Assembly (NCBI GenBank): GCA_015179045.1
Contig: WHUZ01000012.1
Location: 806,001 to 870,000 of the forward strand
Reading direction: 5' to 3'
From: Kalaharituber pfeilii
Taxonomy: Eukaryota; Ascomycota; Pezizomycetes; Pezizales; Pezizaceae
DNA: 64,000 bases
Shown: in pieces, positions 54,801 through 64,000 of the stretch
Layout: each line of letters starts with the position of its first letter
Position numbering within the stretch: position 1 is the stretch's first letter
Notes under the pieces: model-generated
The model's database searches: none
Told to the model about the DNA's origin: nothing
Seen by the model: only the letters and a program-made list of their open reading frames with translations
Program-made: the position numbers and the translations under genes

Positions 54801-55231
54801 ACGGTATTGAGATTGGATAAGGGCTTTTAATTAGAGGGAGCATAATGAACTATTTGATTCATGTAATAAGTAGAATTAGGTGTTATGAACACTTGTCGAG
54901 TTACTGTAAGCTTGAGCTACAAGACGCCGGGTTACAATTAGACGGCCCCAAATGAAAGGATGAAGACCATCGTACCCAATGTGGAATGTCAACAACTTGC
55001 ATGAGCTGTAGTTTATTCACAGACTTCAAACACGAAGCTAATACGCCCTAGCTATACAAATAGATAAAATAGTAAACAAGCATGTAAGAAAACTCCAAAT
55101 TCCTTAAAAGTCATGACATTTTTGATATGCAACCGCCATATCGCCCACAATGAAGAAACCCACCTCCATAATATCCCCTCAAACATGCGTTTTATATGTA
55201 TATCCCAAGCACACCTCCACTCTCCAGTCTC
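54801..55231. other. Convergent intergenic region between allantoicase and thiolase genes
   Basis: About 430 bp of AT-rich sequence between two gene ends; it should hold both 3' UTRs. No other feature is seen. Confidence 0.4.
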
Positions 55232-56560
55232 TTACACCTTCTGCACCACCAACACCGTCGCCCCACCACCTCCATTGCAAATCGCCGCGAGACCGTACTC
55301 GCCCTTCTCCAACACATGCAGCAAGCTAACGAGGATCCTACTCCCCGAGCTTCCCAAAGCATGCCCCAAGGCGATCGCTCCACCCCTGATGTTCACCTTC
55401 TTTGGATCCAAGCCCAGAATCTTCTCATTCGCCTTACTGACCGCCGCGAACGCCTCGTTGATCTCAAATTTTGCAATGTCCTTGATGTCCAGTCCCGCCT
55501 TCTGCAGGGCCTTTGGTATAGCCAGTGTCGGCGCAAGCGGAAAATCAATCGGGTGTGTCGCGGCGTCTGCAAAAGAGACAACCTTCGCCAGAAGCCTATT
55601 CTCTTCGAGGCCCTTCTCCTTCAACAGGTGTCCAGACGCAACTACAACCGCCGACGCCCCGTCTGACAACGTCGACGAGTTCGCCGCCGTGATTGTGCCC
55701 CCCTCCTTCAAAAATGCTGGTTTGAGTGTCGGAATCTTGGCGACATTGACGGCCTCGTACTCCTCATCCTTCTTTACCACCAGTGCGGGCCCTTTCCGCT
55801 GCGGAATCTCCACAGGAACAATTTCCTCGTCAAACAAGCCGCTGTCCCACGCCGCCTTCGCTCGGCGATATGACTCGATCGCAAATTCATCTTGTTCCTC
55901 TCTGGTAATGCCGAGCTTCTTCACCGTGTTCTCGCCACAATTACCCATGGCGAATTGGTTGTACACATCCCACAAGCCGTCCTTGATGAGCCCGTCCTCG
56001 GATGTAACATGTCCGTACGCTGGCGGGGTCCTTGGCACGTACCGAGGGACAAGCGACATATTCTCCATCCCGCCCGCCACCACGGCGGATGCATGGCCTA
56101 GCTGGATTTCCTGCACCGCAAGCGTCACGGCTTTGAGCCCGGACGCGCACACTTTGTTGATAGTGGTGGCTTCTGTCGTTTCCGGGAGCCCGGCGAAGAT
56201 GAGAGCTTGTCGAGCAGGAGCTTGGCCGAGGCCTGCGGAGAGGACATTTCCCATGTAAACGTGGTTGATGTCGGAGGGATTGAGGCCTGCGCGGGCGATG
56301 GCGGCTTTGATGACGGGGGCGGCAAGCTTGGGAGCAGGGGTATCCTTGAAGGAGCCTTGGAACTGGAACCGAGTTAGCACCAACGCTCATGCATTCGTGA
56401 CTGGGAGAGGGTGAAAGGGTACCTTTGCGGTCGCAGTTCGTGCGCCGCTGAGTATATACACATCCTGCAACGAACGAGCCGGAGATGTAGTGAAAGATCG
56501 CGAGATTTGTGCGAGACACTGGACGCTCCTGGCGGAGGAGGAGACTTTGGAAGAGAGCAT
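55232..56560 (-). CDS. Acetyl-CoA C-acetyltransferase, mitochondrial type
   Basis: Two exons, 56560-56423 and 56362-55232, give 1,269 nt (422 residues). The enzyme condenses or cleaves acetyl-CoA and acetoacetyl-CoA. The N-terminus ([20 protein letters not shown]) is a mitochondrial-type presequence, placing it with the Erg10A/ACAT1 branch rather than the cytosolic sterol-pathway form. Thiolase motifs are complete: [14 protein letters not shown], the acyl-enzyme Cys in [26 protein letters not shown], the His in [14 protein letters not shown], and the second Cys in AICNGGGGA. The 60-bp intron interrupts codons right after GARTATAK, with branch GTGCTAAC. An antisense frame over the same region (55113-56258, plus) is a shadow. 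Confidence 0.93.
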
Positions 56561-58708
56561 CTTGTGATGTTCAGACTCTGGTGAGGTGTCCTTGCTATTT
56601 CTGGTGTAGGATGATTTGTATGTGTATGTGTGCCTGCACTATAACACTTGGTTGGGGGGCGGGGTGGGGATTTAGTTTGAGCTGATGACGAGACGCAGAA
56701 CGTGGAAATGGCCGCCTCAATTTATTCGAGTCGCCCCTCGGAAGCATCGCGCACACGAAGTTTTGCCCGTGAGGCGGATACTGCCGCGGCTATCAGCGGG
56801 GCTACCCGGATAAGGACTGGTTGATAGGAAGTCACAACACTTGTGTCCAGTGAGGGAAGCAAAATACTCCATACATAGGCGCATAGTTAGTTACCAGCTG
56901 CTAATCATTGAATTTCATTGATGAGGACGTGAGCCAGATGACCTTATAGAGGCATTTATAGAAGCCGAGAACAGCTAATATCGGTGAGACGGAATATTTA
57001 TTATAATTTTCGAACGACGATGTTGAAGGGAGGCCTCCAGTCGCAAATCGGGGTCTCTGCCGTTGAGTTCAGCAACAAAATGGCATGGCAGCCCCAAAAC
57101 TGGGATTCTAGTTCTCATCTAGAATGCCTCTCGTATTCGCGCCACTGGACTCCCTTTGACAAAGGACTGTGAGTTATTCACATTACAGGCTTGATAGCAA
57201 CATCCTCCGTCCTATCATACCTTTTTCCTGTAGAGCTCAATCTCCTATATGTACAAACCAGCAACTATGCAAGCCAATACAGTCATGCAGGAAAAAAATC
57301 ATTTTTATATCTCTTTTACTAAAGCACATTCAATCATATCACGTGCATTTGAATTTCTTGGAGTTGGTTATACAAGATCCGAAATATACCTATATGTATT
57401 GGTAACTGAAGCCTCAAGTTTCTGAGTTCGAAAAAAATTAAAATCTAAAAATGCTAACCAGCCAGTCTCGAACCGGTAACCAGTGTACACTGGTCCGTGT
57501 CTATTGTTTACTAGGTACAAGACGTGGCATGAAGTCTCTCGACTTATGGCCTACAAAACCTGGACGCTACTGCGTTCTTCGCCCTAACATTTATGTTGGA
57601 AATCGGTCTATAAGTTACTTGCGTATGTACACATACAAGTGATTGTTTCGTACTGGTGAAACTTAACCACTTGTTTAATCTCATCCCCACTTATTTTTCT
57701 TTTTTTTTTCTTTTCTTTTTTTTCTAATAATTTCTAGAGTCTTCATCAATATGAAGTGATAGTGGGCCGCCTCACAATTGAGTATTCTGTTGATTAACGG
57801 TGCAACGAAACGTCTAGTTGCAAGCTGTTCTTGCTGCTAAGGATATTGAATTGGACGAACTACTCTTGCTAGGAACCCCGACTACCTTCTGGGGCCATTA
57901 TTACAAACTCCCCAAGCACAATCTAGTTGCACTACCCCTTGTAGAGAGTCTGGTACAAAACATGAATTTTTAGTATGGGGCCCGGTTCAGGTTGGTGTCT
58001 TGGCAGACAATACCAATACTGTAGTAACAACTTCCTAATATAGAGAATACAAATAGAAGAGGCTGACTACCCAAACCTGTTAAGGCAGCCCCCCACTGTC
58101 CCGTCTAGTATCATTACCAGATCTCTTTTAAAGATATAAGCCATAATCTGCTCTGCATTAATCAGACATCTTTCTAACTCAAATAATCTTTATTCTTCTC
58201 CTCCTTTATATCTGAAAAAGTAGGTAACTAACTATATGAGTACTTTATATGTCACTCTTACAAACTATTCTATCCATATTAGATTTATCAACAGATAATC
58301 GGCTTTTACTATATCAATAATTAGTATTATATATTGCAAACAAGTTGTAAATTATCGTTAATGAAGATGTTTTTCGCTTCAGTGGAATTCATATAGAGGT
58401 GTTTCAATCTAATACTTTCTGAACCCTGTGCTTTAATGTAGAATAAAATGGAGCTGACAATAGTATTCGCTTCCTTACATTCTAAGAATATTTGCAATAG
58501 TACTTTAAAATACATTCTTAATTTTCTAAGAACACTCTTAGTATATAAACTCATTTGTCTAGCAACTATTATTGAAGTTTCTTGAGGTGGTCTACATATT
58601 CAATTCCTTCTAGTGATACTATACTCCAGCTGCTTTCAGGGTTGATGAGCTTAAACCAAGCTTCACTTGCAGTTGCCATGATGGTCTATTAGTTGTTAAA
58701 CCCCGGTA
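56561..58708. other. AT-rich, gene-poor stretch
   Basis: About 2.1 kb. It includes a polypyrimidine run of T with occasional C (about 57690-57724) and no coding frame with support. A sequence near 57460-57480 looks like a tRNA T-arm on the minus strand but lacks the rest of a cloverleaf. Confidence 0.4.
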
Positions 58709-59512
58709 CTACAGCTTAGATTTCTCGGTCACTTCCCAGTCTGTACCAAAGTAGAGCTTCACCCTGCCACTCGGATAGTTGTACCACGGCGAAACATTAT
58801 ACTGGCTAGCAAAGTCGGCACCAAGAAGGTTAACTTCAGTAAAGTGAGAGCTCTCCGGCGACCTATGAGTTGCATGATGATATCCAGCGATGGTGACAGT
58901 CGTCGGCCTATCTTCGACTATACCAAAAAGCTCACTCGCCTAGTGTACGTTAGTCCTTATATCTTTCCCGAGAAGAGCTATGTACTCGCCTGTGACGAAA
59001 GGTAGGTCAATGGAGACCCAGTATCCAGGATAAAAAATATCCAATGAGCCTTGCCCTTATGACCAACAACTGCTGGGAATATCGTCCGCAGTTCTCGACC
59101 GTATATGAAGCCATTACCAACTTTATGGACTTCATTGGCATCTGCCACAGTCGCTTTCGAAAGGTATGGTATGCCTACTACCTGAGAGATCTCATGTCGT
59201 AAATTTTCATCTTTGACGTCTGTGATCCACACCACCAACATCATGAATATCAATATATTCACCACGCTGTTTAGCTTTTTCCTGGAGCTTGCTGGCGAAA
59301 TAGGCTTGTGGCTCAACCTGCGACGAAGAGAACCTTCGCGCTATCGTCTCGTAAGTCGGAGGACCGATGTACGGTTGCTTCATGCTGTGGATGCGGCGTG
59401 ATGCGGAGGGACGAAAATGTCTGGGAACAGCCTTGATGTTACGGAGTCCACCATGATGTAGCAAAGTGAGGGTGTAACTTAGGACAACGCTTGAAGCTTG
59501 ACCATCTCTCAA
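58709..59512 (-). CDS. Uncharacterised gene with retropepsin-like DTGS motif (GC-AG intron; one frame break)
   Basis: Reading leftwards from an ATG at 59512 (or 59383), the peptide runs SFASKLQEKAKQRGEYIDI-like before a frame change near 59225-59250, then continues ENLRHEISQVVGIPYLSK. It reaches HWIFFILDTGSPLTYLSSQ, where Asp-Thr-Gly-Ser after a hydrophobic strand is the active-site pattern of aspartic proteases. A GC-AG intron follows (donor CAG|GCGAGT, branch GGACTAAC, acceptor CACTAG). The last exon encodes LFGIVEDRPTTVTIAGYHH, then NLLGADFASQYNVSPWYN, a strand pattern also like retropepsins, ending at 58709. I cannot identify the family. The frame break is of the 'one extra base' kind, unlike the three in the left half, so it may be real decay. 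No integrase or RT sequence is linked to it directly. Confidence 0.55.
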
Positions 59513-60697
59513 GGGCAGAAAGCCCTCGTTATATAGCCAGCTCCCCGCACACGCCCACTGTATGTTCTATTGCTTATGCTATCTATGCTTAACAATCGAT
59601 ATCAACGCTTAACAATCAATAACGTCTTGGTAGCTGAGCGCAACTCACTCACTCAACCATGCGCTCTGCTTGTGATACACTTCCGGGACCCGACCTGTCA
59701 ATTGTATTGCTCTGCTGTAGATATCGGTTGATCAGGCCGAATGGTCACTAGCAGCCTTACGGGTCAACTCAGGAGGATATCCCCAGCATTCTGGGTAGGC
59801 CTGTGACACTTGACCGCTCGCTGGCTGAAGAGTTTAAACATGAGGCTACTTTTAACTTCTCGTGAATTTACCAAGTCAGTCTCAGCCAGCTAGACAGATA
59901 ATGTGACCCACCTTGTTGTTTACTCCTGTTGTGTTGTTCTGTTCGTGTCGTTCTGTTCTGCATGAAGGGAAGATTGAAGGACTTCGTGTACGAGCCACGC
60001 TCATTTATTGGCCCAAGCCAAGCCTAGCTAGCGTTCCGGCCTAACGTGCCCGATGTGGTAACGACCTGCCCCCTGTAACGATCCATTCTCTTGGCACTCC
60101 TCGTCATACATTCCTCGCTCTACTACTTATTTTGGATATATTGCAACAATAGAAATTGCATAACATTATACCAATTTGACATCGCTGAATCAGAATTTGC
60201 CATCATAATGAGGAAAAATTCAAAATTCCAATATTTACAATCAAATTTATTATTACTCACCTAATTTGAGCTTTCCCTGTATATAGCACAGCTCAATATC
60301 CTCGAAATCAGGAAAATAACATAGAAAACTAGTATGTCTCATCCATCTAGGGCCGGTCTTTTTATTAAAAGTCAACAATTACATATACAGATCATGTGGG
60401 ATGCAGTGCACCTTCAAATGTATAGAAGTAGTTTATGTTCCTGAGCTAATCTCCATACTTTGATCTGACCTTCGGTGTTCCTAGACTCCTCAGGTAATTC
60501 AGGAATACTGGGACTTGAAGTAGTAGTAGTTGAAGCACTAGGGGTGGTAACAGTAACTCCTTCTGAGGTGCCAGGTATAACATAAGAGGCCTGTGGCTCA
60601 AATCTGCTGCTGGAACCTTCTTCTACCCACCCCCCTTCTAGTATTCAGACCCTCCTATCTCATGAACTAAAGATCTTCCCCAGCCCCAGCCTCGCAT
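59513..60697. other. Intergenic stretch before the copia relic
   Basis: About 1.2 kb with no supported coding frame. CGCTTAACAATC-like units repeat near 59585-59620. The left limit of the retroelement is not visible here, so part of this may be decayed element sequence. Confidence 0.4.
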
Positions 60698-61322
60698 GTG
60701 AGTTCTTCCATGGTGTCTTTTTGTAGCTTTCTTAGCTGCAGCTATCTCTCTCTGTTTTTGTTCCTCTTTTGCCTTGCTTTCCCCCTGTCATGGGGTCACC
60801 TCGGGTGGCCGATAGAGTGCATATACAACGCATACGAAATGCAACAGCAAATACATGGGATGCAGGTGCGTATATTGCTAAATGAGCTATGCAGATTACT
60901 AGTCAAGTGTTTTTTCGCTGATCTGGTGGGATGTGGTTCTCTGCACCCAAGACACCCAAGACGTCATGGTTATATTTACTTACTTACTCCTATGCCGCCT
61001 CGAGCTGAAGTTAAAGCAATACTGGAAATAGAACAAAAGAAACAGTGGGAGATGTCGAAAAAGGAAACAGAGAGCACTAGCGAAGGTCAGAAAAGAGGTA
61101 GAGAAACTCCAGAAGGTACGAAAATAGTTTAGGATAAGAAAGAAGCTGCTGATATGCAAAGCAGTTAGCAGCGATGGAGCGAGAAAGTAAGGCAAAAGAG
61201 GAACGAAAACAGAGAGAGATGGCTGCAGCTGAGAAAGTTACAAAAAGACACTATAGAGGAACTCACATGCGAGGCTGGGGCTGGGGAAGATTGTTACGGG
61301 CGTGAGGAGCTCGGCTATGCTG

Positions 61323-61445
61323 GGCGCGGAGGCTACTAGTTAAGAGACATGACGAGAAGAATACTGTCATTAAGAGACATAATGAAGAGAATACCGTTAT
61401 TGAAAGACATGACGAAGAGAGTTCCATCATTAAAAGACACAGCGA
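61323..61445 (+). repeat. 30-bp tandem repeat, about four copies, in frame
   Basis: Units begin TTAAGAGACAT/TTGAAAGACAT/TTAAAAGACAC and each is 30 bp, coding for a decapeptide of the form IKRHDEENTV. The frame stays open into the acidic segment that ends at 61758. Confidence 0.8.
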
Positions 61446-61837
61446 AGTGGAAGTGCATAGTGAGGACTGCAATCAATTGATTGATGAAGTGCAGATGGCT
61501 GATACTGTGAGTCTAGATAAATCAGTGCCAGGTTTGACTTCAGATGAGCTAAGTCCTCGTATTATTATCCTCAGTAATGATGAAGATACAAATACAGATA
61601 AGGTAAATAAGCCTACATCCAATACTGCAAGATGTATTATGAAAGAGATATCCAGGTGCTGTACAGCACTAGAGGCATCCACCCCCCCGGTAGACCTTGA
61701 GCCGGCAAGGCTACGCATATTGAATTGGCTGGCAGAAGTTTACAGAAAACATGACTAGACTCTTGCTCTCCCTGGTAGCACTGATAAGCCTACTACCTAC
61801 AAAGAGGCTATACAAAGTCACAAGTGCTGAGAATGGT

Positions 61838-62250
61838 AGCAAGTAATGCAAGAGGAGTATGATTCTCTGATCTCCAACAGGACTTGGGAGCTTGTTGTGC
61901 TGCCAGCAAGGGAGAGTGTAATCGGATGCAAGTGAGTTTTCAAAATCAAAGTTAATGCTGACGGCACCACTCACTATAAAGCTCAGCTAGTCATCAAGGG
62001 GTATGAACAGATAGAAGAAGTGAATTATAGAAAGACCTTTGCTCCTGTCCCAAAATTTGCTACTCTTAGAATGCTGATGGCCTTAGCGGCTGATAAAGAT
62101 TAGGACATAAATTAGATGGATGTTGTTACTATCTTTTTGTATCGTGAACTAGCCGAAGAGGTTTATATGGCACAGTCGGAAGAATTTGAGGCGAGTAGAA
62201 GTATGCAAGTTTGCCGGCTGAAGAAGGCACTATATGGGCTAAAATACAAG
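61838..62250 (+). pseudogene. Copia reverse transcriptase fragment
   Basis: This is the N-terminal part of RVT_2, broken by stops at 61933-61935 (TGA where the family has Trp before VFK), 62101-62103 (TAG in place of the conserved Trp) and 62113-62115 (TAG in place of the Gln before MDV). The catalytic YVDD segment expected after LKKALYGLK is missing: the frame jumps to unrelated sequence after about 62250. Confidence 0.85.
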
Positions 62251-62559
62251 ATGAAGGATATAGGAGCTGCGTACCTATTTATAGGCTTGAGATTGAGAGG
62301 GACAGAGCAAACTAAACTTTATGCCTCTATCAAATCAGATACTTTACCTCAATAATACAGATGTTCGGTATTCAACTCATGTTAAAAGGCCTCTTACTAC
62401 CACTTACTCCAAACTCTCTGGTGGAAAAATCGATTTATGCATGAACGCATCCTAGAAACTCGCCCAAACTTGAATCACCTATATAGTATTAGTATTAGGG
62501 TGTTTCAACTCAAATCCCACAAGTAGAGTATGCTGCAACCGTCAAATGAGTTTTTCAAC

Positions 62560-63030
62560 ACCTTCTACAGATGCTCAATCATGGGCTTATCTATGGCACT
62601 CATCATCAGGATATGTGTTTATACTCAATGATGATACAATCTCATAGAAATCACAAAAACAACTTACTGTAGCTCTATCATTCACTGAGGCAGAATATAT
62701 GGCTACAACTGAAGCTTGCAAAGAAGCTATTTGGCTACGCAGGTTATTCAATGAGCTAACTCACGCGTGGAATAAGTCCTCTGAATCTGAGCAAACCCAA
62801 ATTATCCACGTTGACAACAATGAGACGATGGACTTAATGAAAAACCTAAAGTACTTATAATCGAACGAAACACATTGCTATTAGGCATCATTTCATTTGT
62901 GAAGTCATTGAACGCGGATCGGTTACACTTCATTACAAATTAAATATAGCTTATGTCCTTACAAAGCTGCTGTCAAGAGAAAAGCATGAGAAGCATATTA
63001 CCGCAATGGGTATTAAATTTCCTGAGAGAT
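62560..63030 (+). pseudogene. Copia RNase H fragment
   Basis: The RNase H domain of a copia polyprotein, recognisable from SWAYLWHSSSGYVFILNDD through SFTEAEYMATTEACKEAIW to the terminal LSREKHEKHITAMGI. A TAG near 62645 replaces the usual Trp in the ISW(S/K)SKKQ motif, and the frame changes again near 62855. Confidence 0.85.
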
Positions 63031-63372
63031 TTATTATATTTCTAATTTCTAGTTATTTCGTGATGATACTGATACTGAATTTTATGATTTAATCTCATCT
63101 CTAATTTTTCTGATTTTCTGGTATTATCTGGGAGTAGTACTCTTTCTCTCACACAGGTTTTTCCCACTGGGTTTTTCTGTGGCGGTATGCAAAAAGCCAT
63201 CAAGAGTTTTAGTGAAGCTATAAGGATTATATATTTTTTGATTTTATGACTCTGGATTATATGGGCTTTCAAATGTTCTACAACTGCTTATCCGTCTGTT
63301 TCTGAAAGTATCTGTTTCTGACTGATGAATTTTCTGAACATTGATTGTGCAGACATTTCGGTTGAGTGGGAG

Positions 63373-64000
63373 TGTTGGAGAATATGCAATGCTGAAGTGA
63401 AACATCATGCACAGTGGTTAGGTGTGCTGAATATATGCAACCTGAGCTGTGGCCATGATACTGGCTGACGTTTTATGATTCTATAGTCTTCTATTTCCTA
63501 TGCCGATTATATCCTCTTTACCATCTGAATCCACTGCTAGGTGCAACCTCATTCTGCACCAATAATTGTTTGGTTGGGTACGAAAATACTTCCTGAATTT
63601 TGTTGCATAAATAGGGCCGTTTTGGGACGCATATTCTGTCTGAATGGATCAACTGTATCCCACCGCATTTTAGCTCGTAATCTGTAGTTTACCACAGTTA
63701 CGGCTAAGAGGGTATATACGGCGGGCCAGGTGAGGGGCAGTTATTCGGCGTGGAGCGGTTCACGGGCGTAGTAATAGGTTTCAGAGTTTATAGAGAAACT
63801 GAGAACACCGCTAGTGTCTTGATTCTTCTAACTATGCTATCACCAGCGCTTATATAGACTTGAGTGCATCACACATGACTAGTTAGCAAATGACAATTCC
63901 TTATCAATGCCAATATATTGCGTCGCTGGGCTCGGGAGAGTGGCTCTGAAGCGACTCCGGGTTCGTGAAGGCAGCGAAGCGGACGGTAAAAGGTTACGCG
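63373..64000. other. Candidate 3' LTR and right flank
   Basis: The candidate LTR begins TGTTGGAGAATATGCAATG right after the polypurine tract. Its right end (a ...CA with a target duplication) is not clear, because no second LTR copy is present in the window to compare with. No gene is seen to the window edge. Confidence 0.45.

Larger units (their letters stand above)
60940..63372 (+). mobile_element. Degenerate Ty1/copia retrotransposon, plus-sense
   Basis: Recognisable pieces in order: a Lys/Glu-rich frame near 60990-61132; an acidic frame from about 61306 to 61758 with a 30-bp tandem repeat; and RVT_2 reverse transcriptase from about 61838 to 62250 (EEYDSLISNRTWELV, FKIKVNADGTTHYKAQLVIKG, KTFAPVPKFATLRMLMALAA, LKKALYGLK). 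After a deletion, copia RNase H follows from about 62560 to 63030 (SFTEAEYMATTEACKEAIW, TKHIAIRHHFICEVIERG, AYVLTKLLSREKHEKHI). Stops interrupt all coding blocks. A polypurine tract (GAGTGGGAG, about 63364-63372) precedes a candidate LTR start TGTTGGAG. A 5' LTR and integrase were not found, so the element is truncated and internally deleted. Confidence 0.85.

Noticed and set aside
55113..56258. Long plus-strand frame of 381 codons
   Set aside because: It is antisense to the complete acetyl-CoA acetyltransferase gene; the length reflects the GC-rich codon pattern of the true gene.
57455..57490. Possible tRNA (T-arm-like GGTTCGAGACTGG on the minus strand)
   Set aside because: The would-be acceptor stem has no 5' partner at tRNA distance, and no anticodon or D arm can be drawn.

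Overview
The window is nuclear DNA of a filamentous ascomycete (Pezizomycotina). The evidence is single-copy fungal housekeeping genes split by many short GT-AG introns (mostly 45-60 bp, CTAAC/CTGAC branch sites), genes on both strands with no operons, and a decayed Ty1/copia element whose stop codons look like repeat-induced point mutation. The class is less certain: long repeat-bearing intergenic stretches and a mitochondrial-like hairpin-rich insert would suit a Pezizomycete, but that is inference.

Left part (0-27 kb): the 3' end of an unknown gene; SEC39 (Golgi-ER tethering); RPF1 (60S subunit assembly, minus strand); a very intron-rich MEC1/ATR checkpoint kinase (8839-17729); IML1, the GATOR1/SEACIT subunit (minus); and, divergent from IML1, a U1A/U2B''-type spliceosomal RRM protein with a 7-nt microexon. 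RPF1, MEC1 and IML1 each carry one reading-frame break at a G/C homopolymer, always of the 'one base missing' type. That pattern points to assembly under-calling rather than three dead essential genes.

Middle (27-56.6 kb): a 3 kb repeat-rich gap with a decayed TPR fragment and a nested inverted-repeat, mitochondrial-like segment; then MAK21/NOC1 (minus) divergent from an organellar-type prolyl-tRNA synthetase; mitochondrial P5C dehydrogenase (PUT2, minus); an atypical short-chain dehydrogenase; alkaline ceramidase; a conserved KH-like protein (minus) divergent from ORC1; allantoicase; and mitochondrial-type acetyl-CoA acetyltransferase (minus). I checked exon joins for MAK21, the prolyl-tRNA synthetase, PUT2, ceramidase, the KH-like gene, ORC1, allantoicase and the thiolase; every one sums to a whole number of codons, so this half shows no frame breaks.

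Right end (56.6-64 kb): gene-poor, AT-rich DNA with one uncharacterised gene carrying a retropepsin-like DTGS motif and a GC-AG intron, then a degenerate Ty1/copia element (about 60.9-63.4 kb) ending in a polypurine tract and the start of a candidate 3' LTR.

Functionally the genes are core cell biology (ribosome assembly, replication and checkpoint, TORC1 control, vesicle tethering, splicing) plus nitrogen and lipid metabolism (proline and allantoin catabolism, ceramide, acetoacetyl-CoA). I see no secondary-metabolite cluster or other obvious new multi-gene system. The most unusual items are the hairpin insert, the RIP-like copia relic, the DTGS gene and the microexon.
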